Shown: positions 25,291-33,395 of the stretch, piece after piece
Position numbering within the stretch: the stretch's first letter is position 1
Layout: each line of letters opens with the position of its first letter
NCBI GenBank assembly: GCA_000824845.1
Contig: CCNC01000045.1
Span: 124,001-188,000 of the forward strand
Direction of reading: 5' to 3'
Length of the DNA stretch: 64,000 nt
Source of the DNA: Mesorhizobium sp. ORS 3359
GTDB taxonomy: Bacteria; Pseudomonadota; Alphaproteobacteria; Rhizobiales; Rhizobiaceae
Notes under the pieces: model-generated
The model's input: the letters and a program-made list of their open reading frames with translations, nothing else
What the model was told of the DNA's origin: nothing
The model's database searches: none
Made by a program: the position numbers and the translations under genes

Positions 25291-26475
25291 ATGTCGAACA
25301 GCAATCAATCAGCTTTTATAACTGAGGCGCCGCGCGCGCCGATCCCGGCCGCCGCCTATCTGCTGACCGGCTGCATCGCCGTCATCGGCTCTAATTCGCT
25401 GGTTCTGGGACCGATCGCGCCGGCCGTCGCGGCGTCGTTCGGCGCCAGCGTGCCGGCGGTGATGACGGCTGCCGCCGCCTTCGGCCTCGGCACCTCGGCC
25501 AGCGCGCTCTTCCTTGCCCGCTACATCGACCGCATCGGCGCGCGCCGTATGCTGCAGGGTGCGTTGTTGTTGCTGGCCCTGGCGCTGGTCGCCAGCGCGT
25601 TGGCGCCGACGGTGACGACGTTGATGGCGGCCCAGCTCGTCGCCGGCATTGCCGCCGGCATCGCCATGCCGGCGATCTATGCCAGCTCGGCCGCGATCGC
25701 GCCGCCCGGCCGCGAGAGCGGCACCATCGGTGTGGTGCTGACCGGCTGGACGCTTTCCATGGTCGCCGGCGTCTCGCTGTCTGCGGTGATTGCTGATCTC
25801 ATCCATTGGCGGGCCGTCTTCGCGGCCGTGGCGCTGCTGGGGGCAACGGCCGTCGCCGGTCTGGCGATGAGCTCGCTGCACGACACCAGGAAAAGCGGCC
25901 CCGCGCCGTCGCCACTCGGCGCGCTCGCCGTTCCCGGCATTCTGCCGCTGCTCATTGCCTGCGGCGCCTTCATGACCGCCTTCTATGGCGTTTACGGCTA
26001 TCTCGGCGATCATCTCCATGAAGCCCTCGGCGAGCCGGTCAGCGCCAACGGCCTGGCGGCGGTCGCCTACGGCGTCGGCTTCGGCGCGGCGGCCTTGCTG
26101 GATGGCGTCATCGATCGTCTCGGCGCGCGTCGTGTCATGCCCTTCGCCTATCTGCTGGTCGCCGCCGTCTATGTCGCGATCGCGCTGGCGAGTGGCGGCT
26201 TCGGCCCGTTGATCGCGACGATCGCCGTCTGGGGCTTGGCCAACCATTTCGGGCTCAACGTGCTGGTCATGCGCCTCACCGCGCTCGACCCGTCGCGGCG
26301 TGGCACCATCATGGGGCTGAACAGCGCGGTCACCTATCTCGCCGTCACCGTCGGCACGGCAGGCTTCGGCCCGCTCTACACGAGCCTCGGCTTCGCCAAC
26401 TGCGCCCTGATCGCCGCTGGATTGATGCTGGTGGCGGCGGGCGCGGCTGCATGGCGGTCGTCCATCCGGCAATAG
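25291..26475 (+). CDS. MFS transporter, divergent from Lrp regulator
   Basis: 394 residues, 12 predicted helices, with the MFS loop motif FLARYIDRIGARRMLQG between helices 2 and 3 and a repeat in the second half (DGVIDRLGARRVMPF). This DHA1-like layout is typical of drug or metabolite exporters. Pairing with an Lrp-type regulator suggests amino-acid or derivative export, which is inference. Confidence 0.85.
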   Translation: MSNSNQSAFITEAPRAPIPAAAYLLTGCIAVIGSNSLVLGPIAPAVAASFGASVPAVMTAAAAFGLGTSASALFLARYIDRIGARRMLQGALLLLALALVASALAPTVTTLMAAQLVAGIAAGIAMPAIYASSAAIAPPGRESGTIGVVLTGWTLSMVAGVSLSAVIADLIHWRAVFAAVALLGATAVAGLAMSSLHDTRKSGPAPSPLGALAVPGILPLLIACGAFMTAFYGVYGYLGDHLHEALGEPVSANGLAAVAYGVGFGAAALLDGVIDRLGARRVMPFAYLLVAAVYVAIALASGGFGPLIATIAVWGLANHFGLNVLVMRLTALDPSRRGTIMGLNSAVTYLAVTVGTAGFGPLYTSLGFANCALIAAGLMLVAAGAAAWRSSIRQ

Positions 26476-26533
26476 GCTTGCATCTGCGTTCACACCTTCG
26501 CTAAGGCTGGCTTGCGAACCGGAGTCGCAGCCG

Positions 26534-26956
26534 ATGAAGACGACGCTCGAGATCACCGCCGAGCCCCTGCAGCGGGACCTTGCTTTCCTGGGCGAAAGTC
26601 TCACCGCTTTCAATGATGGCGACGTCGGCCCCTCAGGCAAGAAGCCTCTCGTTGTCTTCGTGCGCGACGAGCATGATGCCGTCGTTGCCGGCATATCCGG
26701 CTACACCGCCTGGGGCTGGCTTTACGTGCAGTGGCTGTGGGTCGACGAAAAACTGCGCGGAAATCGCGTTGCCGCCGCCATGCTCGACGCCGCCGAACAG
26801 GAAGCTGTCGCGCGCGGGTGCCATGGCGCCTGGATCGACACTTTCAATCCGATTGCCGAAAAGGTCTATCGGCGTCAGGGCTACCAGCCGTTCGGCGAAT
26901 TGCCGGATTTCCCGATCGGCCGCCGCCGCGTCTTCCTGCGGAAGACGTTGCCCTAA
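26534..26956 (+). CDS. GNAT-family N-acetyltransferase
   Basis: 140 residues. The acetyl-CoA loop is [22 protein letters not shown], followed by the conserved [23 protein letters not shown] strand-helix. Length is that of a single GNAT domain. Its 3' end overlaps the convergent anmK gene by 4 bp. Substrate unknown. Confidence 0.85.
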   Translation: MKTTLEITAEPLQRDLAFLGESLTAFNDGDVGPSGKKPLVVFVRDEHDAVVAGISGYTAWGWLYVQWLWVDEKLRGNRVAAAMLDAAEQEAVARGCHGAWIDTFNPIAEKVYRRQGYQPFGELPDFPIGRRRVFLRKTLP

Positions 26957-28068
26957 CCTGCCAGCTTTCCGCCGCGCAGCGGCTCTGGCGCGCCGGTGGT
27001 GCTCGGAAAGCTGATCGGCAGGCCGCGCAGCACGCGCACGGCGAGGAAAGCGAAGCACTCCGCTTCCACCGCGTCGCCCTTCCAGCCAAGCGTCTCGGCC
27101 TGCACCACTTCGACGCCGGCGCGGCTTTCGAGCATCGCCATCATCGTCGGGTTGTGGCGGCCGCCGCCGCTCACCGCCAGCCGCTTCGGCCGGCGCGGCA
27201 ACAGGTCGAGCGCCTTCCCGACGGCCGAGACCGTGAAGGCCGTCAGCGTCGCCGCGCCGTCCTCCACGCCGAGCCCTTCGGCCATCGCCGCGGTGAAGTC
27301 GAAGCGGTCGAGCGATTTCGGATAGGGCTTCCTCAGGTACGGATGCTGCAAGAGCCTGGCGAGCCGTTCCTCATCGACCTTGCCGGCGGCCGCCAGCCTG
27401 CCGTCGCGGTCCATCTCGCCGAGCCCTTTCGACTTGATGAAATCATTGACCGGCGCATTGGCCGGCCCGGTGTCGAAGGCGACGATATTATCCTGGCCGT
27501 CCCACCAGGTGATGTTGCCGACGCCGCCGAGATTGAGCACGGCGGTGTCGCCGCTCGGATCGGCTTCCTTGAGCAGCGCGGCATGATAGGCGGCGGCCAG
27601 AGGCGCGCCTTGCCCGCCGGCCGCAACATCGGCCGAGCGAAAGTCATAGGCGACCTTGGTGCCGAGCAGCGAAGCCATCAGCTCGCCATCGCCGAGCTGG
27701 CGCGTGCGGCCGATCCGCCCCGGCTGCGGCGCGCGATGCAGCACCGTCTGGCCGTGGAAGCCGACGACGCCGATCTCGGCCATGCGCATGCCCTGGCTCT
27801 CGACCAGATCCTTGACCGCTGCCGACTGCGCGCGCGTCAGCGCCTCCTCGGCCTCGCGAAAGATCGACGGCTCCGGCCCTTCGAAATTCCAGGCGCGCGC
27901 CTGGCGCAGCGTCTCTTCGAGCAGGGCGCGGATCGATTGCGGGTAGGGGGCCAGCGTGTAGGTGCCGGTGTCGGCGATGCGCTCGCCATCCGTCTTGATC
28001 AGCGCCACGTCCATATTGCCGTCGAGCACCGTGCCGGTCATCAGCCCGACGGCCCAGATTGGTTCCAT
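26953..28068 (-). CDS. anmK: Anhydro-N-acetylmuramic acid kinase
   Basis: 371 residues from ATG 28068, preceded by GGGGACAAG. It recycles cell-wall anhydroMurNAc by phosphorylation with ring opening to MurNAc-6-phosphate. Family marks: N-terminal [17 protein letters not shown] phosphate loop, [42 protein letters not shown], and the C-terminal [13 protein letters not shown]. The length is normal. The GT-S-x-DG motif has Val for Ser, a mild deviation. Confidence 0.9.
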   Translation of the reverse strand: MEPIWAVGLMTGTVLDGNMDVALIKTDGERIADTGTYTLAPYPQSIRALLEETLRQARAWNFEGPEPSIFREAEEALTRAQSAAVKDLVESQGMRMAEIGVVGFHGQTVLHRAPQPGRIGRTRQLGDGELMASLLGTKVAYDFRSADVAAGGQGAPLAAAYHAALLKEADPSGDTAVLNLGGVGNITWWDGQDNIVAFDTGPANAPVNDFIKSKGLGEMDRDGRLAAAGKVDEERLARLLQHPYLRKPYPKSLDRFDFTAAMAEGLGVEDGAATLTAFTVSAVGKALDLLPRRPKRLAVSGGGRHNPTMMAMLESRAGVEVVQAETLGWKGDAVEAECFAFLAVRVLRGLPISFPSTTGAPEPLRGGKLAG

Positions 28069-28257
28069 GGTCTTGTCCCCGAATCGTCGTCCAACCACGT
28101 GTCGGACGGATCGGCGCGGCAGGCAAGCCTTTCACCGTGCCTTTGCCGGCGGCCTTTTGCGCCAAATGGCGAAAATCGAGCAACCACGTTCTTGCCTCTT
28201 GCCGCCGAAGGCGCGAGCCTGCTCGACCGTCGCCGACCTGTCTCAAGGAGAAATGCC

Positions 28258-28947
28258 ATGGCAGCCAATGTCGCAGTGATCGCGGGCGCCGGCTCCGGCT
28301 TAAGCGCCTCGCTGGCGCGGCTTCTCGCCAGGGAAGGCTTCCGCGTCGTTCTCGCTGCGCGCAATGTCGACAAACTGGCCGCGCTGGCGAAGGAAACCGG
28401 CGCGGTGGCCGTCGAAACCGACGTGTCGGACGCGGCCTCCGTCGAGCGGCTGTTCGAGATGGCCGATAAGGCAGGCCCGCTCGAAATCGCCGTCTTCAAC
28501 GCCAGCGGCCGCACGCGCGGGCCGATCGCCGATCTAGATCCCGAGGCGGTCAAGCAAGCTCTGCTAGTCGGCGCCTATGGCGGCTTCCTGGTCGGCCGGC
28601 AGGCGGCGCGCCGGCTTCTTGCACGGGGCTCGGGTTCGATCCTGTTCACCGGCGCCACGGCAAGCCTGAAGGGCTTTTCCGGCTCGGCCGGTTTCGCCAT
28701 GCCGAAATTCGGCCTGCGCGGGCTGGCGCAATCGATGGCGCGCGAACTCGGCCCGAAGAACATCCACGTCGCGCATTTCATCATCGACGGCCAGATCGCG
28801 CCGGCCGGTCAGGCGCCGGAGCCCGAACGTCCGGACCGCCGCCTCTCGCCCGACGCGATCGCCGAGACCTACCTTGCGGTCCATCGCCAGCATCGCAGCG
28901 CCTGGAGCTTCGAGGTCGAGCTGAGGCCTTGGGTCGAGACGTTCTGA
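28258..28947 (+). CDS. SDR-family oxidoreductase, atypical active site
   Basis: 229 residues from ATG 28258 (AAGGAG upstream). The cofactor region is VAVIAGAGSGLSASLARLLA, then VVLAARNVDKLAALA. The catalytic stretch reads SGSAGFAMPKFGLRG: the usual Y-x-x-x-K tyrosine is replaced by Phe (F-A-M-P-K). Related glucose/ribitol-type SDRs in rhizobia share such tails (WSFEVELRPWVETF). Activity may differ from classical SDRs. Divergent from anmK. Confidence 0.78.
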   Translation: MAANVAVIAGAGSGLSASLARLLAREGFRVVLAARNVDKLAALAKETGAVAVETDVSDAASVERLFEMADKAGPLEIAVFNASGRTRGPIADLDPEAVKQALLVGAYGGFLVGRQAARRLLARGSGSILFTGATASLKGFSGSAGFAMPKFGLRGLAQSMARELGPKNIHVAHFIIDGQIAPAGQAPEPERPDRRLSPDAIAETYLAVHRQHRSAWSFEVELRPWVETF

Positions 28948-29141
28948 CGACCCACTGCACGAACCTTACAACAACGCCCTGCCGTGGCTGCGTTATTTTA
29001 GAAGGTCTTGATATTCCATGATGCCATTTTAGCGATTTACAATGTAAAAAAGCGAAAAATAAAAGATACCTTTACTTAACTTCGGCGTGCATACTGCGGT
29101 TTGTTCAGATCTGTTGTCCGGCTCTCCTGAGCGAATTGAGA
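28948..29141 (+). other. AT-rich intergenic region upstream of the SBP-symporter operon
   Basis: 194 bp that is clearly AT-richer than its surroundings, especially 28990-29085, with runs such as GTAAAAAAGCGAAAAATAAA. It must hold the promoter of the operon at 29142. I see several -10-like TATT/TAAAAT words but cannot pick one promoter. No gene found. Confidence 0.5.
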
Positions 29142-29984
29142 ATGGGCATGCCGCTTACACGTCGCACGCTGTTTGCAGCCGGAGGCGGAGGGCTGCTGAT
29201 CGCGCAGGCGCAAGCCGTGGCCACGCCGGCCCAGGCGCAAGACGCTCCAAAGCCCATCGTGACCGACAACAAGCTGCGCATCGCCATGCCCGGTTTCGCC
29301 TCCGATCCGTTCTTTCCGGCCGATGGCTCAGGAGACAACGGCATCGACATGGATCTTGCGCGCGGCATAGCCGCCGAGCTTGGCGTCGAACCCGTGTTCG
29401 ACCGGTCCGCCGCGACCTTCGATGGCATGGTGCAAAGGCTGACGTCCGGTCAGGCGGACCTGGCGATCGGCAAGCTCAGCCGCACGCTTAAGCGCGGCCG
29501 CTCGATCCTCTATTCCCGGCCTTACGCCATGCTGCATCAGGGCCTGCTCGCCAATCGCGTGAACCTGGCGCGCATCACGCAAGGCAAGCCGCCCGAACAG
29601 ATCATCCGCGATTTCTCCGGCGATCTCGGCGTGATCGAGGGCTCCTCCTTCGCCACCTACGCGGCGGCGACCTTTCCGCACGCCACCATCCAGCGCTTCG
29701 CGGGCTGGAACACGGTCATCGATGCGATCCGCAACGGCACGATCGACCTTGCTTATCGCGATGATTTCGAGATCAAGAAGCTGATGGTCGACGACCCGTC
29801 GATGACTGTCGTCGCGCGCTCGATCACGCTGACCGACAAGGTCGACACAATCGCAGTCGGCGTCAGCCCGGCCAATCCGCATCTCGCCGCCTTTGTCGAT
29901 CTCTATCTCGATCTGGCAAGGGGTCAGCAGGTCCTCAACACCGACGAGATCATTGCGCGCTATCGCCAGGGGAGCAAAGCCTGA
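29142..29984 (+). CDS. Periplasmic amino-acid-type solute-binding protein (SBP_bac_3), with SDF symporter
   Basis: 280 residues from ATG 29142. The N-terminus has a twin-arginine-like signal (LTRRTLFAAGGGGLLIA) with cleavage near TPAQA. The mature part is a family-3 binding protein: KLRIAMPGFASDPFF, GIDMDLARGIAAELGVEPVFDRS, TFDGMVQRLTSGQADLAIG and VIDAIRNGTIDLAYRDD. These proteins normally feed amino-acid ABC importers, but no ABC gene is near. The stop is 2 bp before the ATG of an SDF-family secondary transporter, so the pair is almost surely co-translated. Confidence 0.87.
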   Translation: MGMPLTRRTLFAAGGGGLLIAQAQAVATPAQAQDAPKPIVTDNKLRIAMPGFASDPFFPADGSGDNGIDMDLARGIAAELGVEPVFDRSAATFDGMVQRLTSGQADLAIGKLSRTLKRGRSILYSRPYAMLHQGLLANRVNLARITQGKPPEQIIRDFSGDLGVIEGSSFATYAAATFPHATIQRFAGWNTVIDAIRNGTIDLAYRDDFEIKKLMVDDPSMTVVARSITLTDKVDTIAVGVSPANPHLAAFVDLYLDLARGQQVLNTDEIIARYRQGSKA

Positions 29985-29986
29985 CA

Positions 29987-31351
29987 ATGGCCGTCTCGGA
30001 TGCAGCCGCACCCATGCCTCTCGATTGGCGTCTGGCGGCAAAGCGCATCCTGCGCTCGCCGTTGACGACGATCATCATGATCCTGGCCGGGATACTGTGC
30101 GGACTGTACTACCCGGCCTTTGCCCATGCGATCAGCCCCGTGGCGCAGATCTACCTGAATTTCCTCAAGATGGTTGTCCTGCCCTATCTGGTCTCGTCCG
30201 TCATCTTCTCGATCACGGCGATGGTTCAGGACCCGAAATCGGTCCGCTATCTCGGTAAAGTGGGCGTAGCCGTGTTGGTGGTGTCGTTTCTCGCCGTGCT
30301 GGTCAGCGGCACCTATTCGCTGATACTCAAGCCGGGCCAGATCGAGAACCCGCAGTCGCGCATCGAGCTCGGCGAATTCATCAATTCGCAAGGCAGCGTC
30401 TCCACCGATCTCGCCTTCCCGTTCCAGCCGCCACCGCCCACCGGCGATCCGAACGGCGGACATTCGATCTTCCTGGACCTGGTGCCGAACAACGTTTTCA
30501 ACGCGCTGGCCTCGGGCCAGACCATCCAGGTCCTCTTGTTCTGCCTGCTTTTCGGGCTGGCGATGGGCAAGATTCCCCAGCCCTCGTCGCTGAGTCTGTC
30601 ACAGGCGCTCAACGCGGTGTATCGGGCCTGCACGGTGCTGACCAACTGGTTCGTCTGGGGATTGCCCTTCGCAACCTTCGTCCTGATCGCCGACCAGACC
30701 GCGTCGACCGGCACCAAGCCGCTGATGCTGATGGGCGGCTATCTACTGGTGATGGGCCTTTCCTGCCTGACATTCCTCGCCTGCGCGTTTGCGATCATCG
30801 CTATACGCTCGCGGCGAAGCTACTGGGCCACGATCAAGACCCTTCAGCCGCTTCTGATGGTAGCCATCACGACGCGCTCCACTGTCGCCTCGCTGCCTTG
30901 GGTCATCAATCTTTTGAGCGAACGGCTGCGCTTCAACCTGGTGGTGGTCGAGCTGCTCGTGCCGCTGCAGGCGGCGCTGCTGCGGACCGGGCCGGCGCTG
31001 GTCTACACATCCGGCGCCCTGTTCATTGCCCAGCTCTACGGCCATCAGCTGGCGATCCCGGACCTCTTGCTTGTCGGCGTCGTCTCCGCGCTTCTGGCGC
31101 TGACGACCGGCGGCATGGGCAGCCTGCTCATCCTCTCGCAGATGTCCATCGTCTGCGGCTATCTGAAGCTTCCCTTCGAGGCGGCGTTCGCCCTGTTCGT
31201 CGCGGTGGACGCCGCCGTGGACACGCTGATGACTCTATCCAGCGTCTCCACCGTGGCGGCAAGCACGGCAATGATCGCGCCCAGCCATCGGGAGGCGGCG
31301 CAGAGCGCTGAAACCGTCGCGCAAGAGCTCGAAGCCGAGTCGGCTCTATGA
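29987..31351 (+). CDS. SDF (dicarboxylate/amino-acid:cation symporter) family protein with altered motifs
   Basis: 454 residues with the DAACS fold: LNFLKMVVLPYLVSSVIFSI (helix 2-3), a serine-containing HP1-like TTRSTVASLPWVINLL, and FIAQLYG. By hand alignment to GltPh/DctA, the NMDGT motif reads LRTGP (332-336), and in helix 8 the first two acidic positions are kept (D408, D412), while the carboxylate-binding Arg is Met415 and the Asn and last Asp are Ser419 and Val423. There is also a long Pro-rich periplasmic loop (~118-165). Substrate and coupling ion are therefore probably not those of classical members. Linked to a dedicated binding protein and a racemase. Confidence 0.8.
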   Translation: MAVSDAAAPMPLDWRLAAKRILRSPLTTIIMILAGILCGLYYPAFAHAISPVAQIYLNFLKMVVLPYLVSSVIFSITAMVQDPKSVRYLGKVGVAVLVVSFLAVLVSGTYSLILKPGQIENPQSRIELGEFINSQGSVSTDLAFPFQPPPPTGDPNGGHSIFLDLVPNNVFNALASGQTIQVLLFCLLFGLAMGKIPQPSSLSLSQALNAVYRACTVLTNWFVWGLPFATFVLIADQTASTGTKPLMLMGGYLLVMGLSCLTFLACAFAIIAIRSRRSYWATIKTLQPLLMVAITTRSTVASLPWVINLLSERLRFNLVVVELLVPLQAALLRTGPALVYTSGALFIAQLYGHQLAIPDLLLVGVVSALLALTTGGMGSLLILSQMSIVCGYLKLPFEAAFALFVAVDAAVDTLMTLSSVSTVAASTAMIAPSHREAAQSAETVAQELEAESAL

Positions 31352-32145
31352 TCGACGACGCCATCCGTCCGCAGCTCGGCATCATTGGCGGTCTCGGGCC
31401 GCTGGCGTCGGCAGACTTCTACTTCAAGCTCACCCGAATGACCGAGGCGCTGCGCGACAACGGGCATGTGCCTTCCGTCATCCTCAGCCTGCCGCAGCTG
31501 CCCGACAGGACCGAAGCGATCCTGACCGGTCATGACGGGCCGCTGGCGCCGCTGCAGGCCGCGGTCGCAACGCTCAACGCGCTCGGCGTTGCCTGCATCG
31601 CCATGCCCTGCAACACCGCCCATCATTGGTACGACAAGCTGGCGGCGAACTCGCCAGCCGAGATCATCCACATCGGCGACGCGGTGGTGGCGGAGATCCG
31701 CCGCGGGCTGGACCGGGGCAGGGTAGCGAACCTTGCAACAAGGGGCACCCTGGTTTCCGGTTTCTATCAGCACAGGATAGCGGCGGCGGGCTTCGACCTC
31801 TGCCTTCCGCAGGATGCCGAGTTTCAGGAACGCGTCGACAGCGCGATCATGCTCGTCAAGGCCGGTTCGATCGCGCAAGCCGCGGCCGAGACCGAGCGCG
31901 CGCTTTATCTCGCGCAAATGGCCGGCGCAGATGTCGCCCTGCTTGGCTGCACGGAACTTTCCGTCGTGGCAGCCAGCCTCGGCGACACGAACGGACTGGT
32001 CGTCGTCGACAGCAATGCGGCGCTGGCGCGGGCCAGCCTGCAACGGTTGGGATACCCTGTGCAGGAAGCGCGAGGCCTGCCCACCGTCTCGTCGCTGCCG
32101 GCAGACGGCCGTCCGTCCTTGCGTGTCACCCGGCGGGCTTCCTAA
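31348..32145 (+). CDS. Aspartate/glutamate racemase family protein
   Basis: 265 residues. It starts LGIIGGLGPLASADFYFKL, and both catalytic cysteines are present: AMPCNTAHHWYD and ALLGCTELSVVA. This matches the RacX/YgeA-type cofactor-independent racemases. The ATG overlaps the symporter stop (ATGA). It suggests that the imported solute is an amino acid, likely acidic, interconverted between D and L forms. A rhizobial repeat begins immediately after the TAA. Confidence 0.87.
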   Translation: MIDDAIRPQLGIIGGLGPLASADFYFKLTRMTEALRDNGHVPSVILSLPQLPDRTEAILTGHDGPLAPLQAAVATLNALGVACIAMPCNTAHHWYDKLAANSPAEIIHIGDAVVAEIRRGLDRGRVANLATRGTLVSGFYQHRIAAAGFDLCLPQDAEFQERVDSAIMLVKAGSIAQAAAETERALYLAQMAGADVALLGCTELSVVAASLGDTNGLVVVDSNAALARASLQRLGYPVQEARGLPTVSSLPADGRPSLRVTRRAS

Positions 32146-32250
32146 TGCATGGCGCCCAGAAGTGTGCAGCGGTTCTGGGACAACGACATGCATCAAACAA
32201 AGACTTTAAGGCCGCGTCGCCCGAATCCGGTTCGGCGCGATGCGCTTTAG
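32146..32250. repeat. RIME-like rhizobial intergenic mosaic element, copy A
   Basis: Two palindromes: TGCATG..CGCCCAGAA...TTCTGGG..CATGCA (32146-32193) and a second around GCCCGAA/TTCGGCGC (32214-32240), ending GCGCTTTAG. It shares layout and many words (CAAAGACTTTAAG, CGAATC, GCGCTTTAG) with the copy at 36615-36719. This is the structure described for RIME elements of Rhizobium and relatives. It starts on the base after the racemase stop and could act as a transcript 3' structure. Confidence 0.75.
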
Positions 32251-32459
32251 ACGCGCAAGTTTCCATCGCCTTGCAGTCGATATCCGCTTGCCAGCGGCTA
32301 ATGTGCTCCAGGTCATAAAATCTTTGAGAGAATATTTTCCGCCTCCCGTCCGAGAGGAAATGCGCTTCTTTGCCCGAGCGGGCAGCATTGGTGATGCTTG
32401 ATATCAAGGCTTCGCATTCCGCCAGGCCCAAATGATTTCAGGATTGCAAGGAACGCATC
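32251..32459 (+). other. Leader region of metQ
   Basis: About 210 bp with several short stem-loops: CCGCT/AGCGG near 32285-32300 and TGCCC/GGGCA near 32370-32385. An AT-rich patch (ATAAAATCTTTGAGAGAATATTTT, starting about 32316) may hold the promoter. I looked for a SAM riboswitch, expected before some met genes, and could not match one. Confidence 0.4.
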
Positions 32460-33311
32460 ATGTCCGAACGCGGCAACGCTTCAAATTCTCTCGTTACGTC
32501 AATCACCAGGCGCGCCGGACTGGCGGCACTTCTCGCCACGACATTGGCCGTCATCGGCCTCAACGCGCCGTCGCCGTCCTTCGCCGAGGAGAAGAAGGCG
32601 ATCAAGGTCGGCATCATCAGCGGCGAGGACGAGGATGTCTGGCGCGTCGTCACCGCCGAGGCGGCCAAGAAAGGGCTGACCATCGAGACCGTCGTCTTCA
32701 ACGACTACACGCAGCCCAACGAGGCGCTGGAGCGCGGCGAGATCGACGCCAACGCCTTCCAGCACAAGCCTTATCTCGACAACCAGATCAAGACCCAAGG
32801 CTATCATATCGTGCCGGTCGGCTATACCGGCGTCTGGCCGATCGGGCTCTATTCGAAGAAGCACGCCAAGGTCGCCGACCTGCCGGAAGGCGCTGTCATC
32901 GGCCTGCCCAACGACCCGTCCAACGAAGGCCGCGCGCTGCACGTGCTGGAGCATGAAGGCCTGATCAAGCTCAAGGATGGCACCGGCATCCTGGCGACCA
33001 CCGCCGACATTGCCGACAACCCGAAGAAGCTCGAGATCAAGGAGCTCGACGCCGGCATCGTCGGCCGCTCGGTCGACGATCTCGACGCCGCGATCGTCAA
33101 CACCGACTGGGCGCTGAAGAGCGGCCTCGGCCCGGAAAATCGCATCGCGCAGGAGCCGGTGGCCGACAACCCCTACCGCAACTTCATCGCGGTCAAGATC
33201 GGAAGCGAGAACGAGCCCTGGGTGAAGACGCTGGTCGCCTCCTACCAGAACGAGACCGTCAAGGCCGAGTTCGACAAGGTCTACAAGGGCACCGGGATCA
33301 GCGCCTATTGA
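32460..33311 (+). CDS. metQ: Methionine ABC transporter substrate-binding protein (MetQ/NlpA family)
   Basis: 283 residues. Hydrophobic signal (LAALLATTLAVIGLNAPSPSFA) without a lipobox cysteine; the protein seems to contain no Cys, so it is a soluble periplasmic form rather than a lipoprotein. NlpA-family segments: IKVGIISGEDEDVW, NDYTQPNEALERGEIDANAFQHKPYLD and VIGLPNDPSNEGRAL. It binds D/L-methionine or a related compound for the MetNI transporter behind it. Confidence 0.9.
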   Translation: MSERGNASNSLVTSITRRAGLAALLATTLAVIGLNAPSPSFAEEKKAIKVGIISGEDEDVWRVVTAEAAKKGLTIETVVFNDYTQPNEALERGEIDANAFQHKPYLDNQIKTQGYHIVPVGYTGVWPIGLYSKKHAKVADLPEGAVIGLPNDPSNEGRALHVLEHEGLIKLKDGTGILATTADIADNPKKLEIKELDAGIVGRSVDDLDAAIVNTDWALKSGLGPENRIAQEPVADNPYRNFIAVKIGSENEPWVKTLVASYQNETVKAEFDKVYKGTGISAY

Positions 33312-33335
33312 CCCGGCGCATGGTTGGCAGAGATG

Positions 33336-33361
33336 GGCGGTCCGCTGTTGAGCGGACCGCC
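33336..33361 (+). promoter_or_regulatory. Stem-loop between metQ and metN
   Basis: GGCGGTCCGCT (33336-33346) and AGCGGACCGCC (33351-33361) form a perfect 11-bp stem with loop GTTG; CCTTTGC follows, so it may also act as a weak terminator. It sits 24 bp after the metQ stop and 34 bp before the metN ATG. It would raise the ratio of binding protein to ATPase. Confidence 0.6.
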
Positions 33362-33395
33362 GTCGCCTTTGCGTGGCACTGAAACGGACATAGAG

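Noticed and set aside
26731..28257. In-frame upstream extension of the SDR gene at 28258
   Set aside because: It is antisense to anmK; the SDR cofactor motif starts right at ATG 28258 with AAGGAG upstream.
32251..32459. SAM riboswitch before metQ
   Set aside because: I searched by eye for SAM-I, SAM-II and SAM/SAH core words on the plus strand and could not assemble the conserved pairing.
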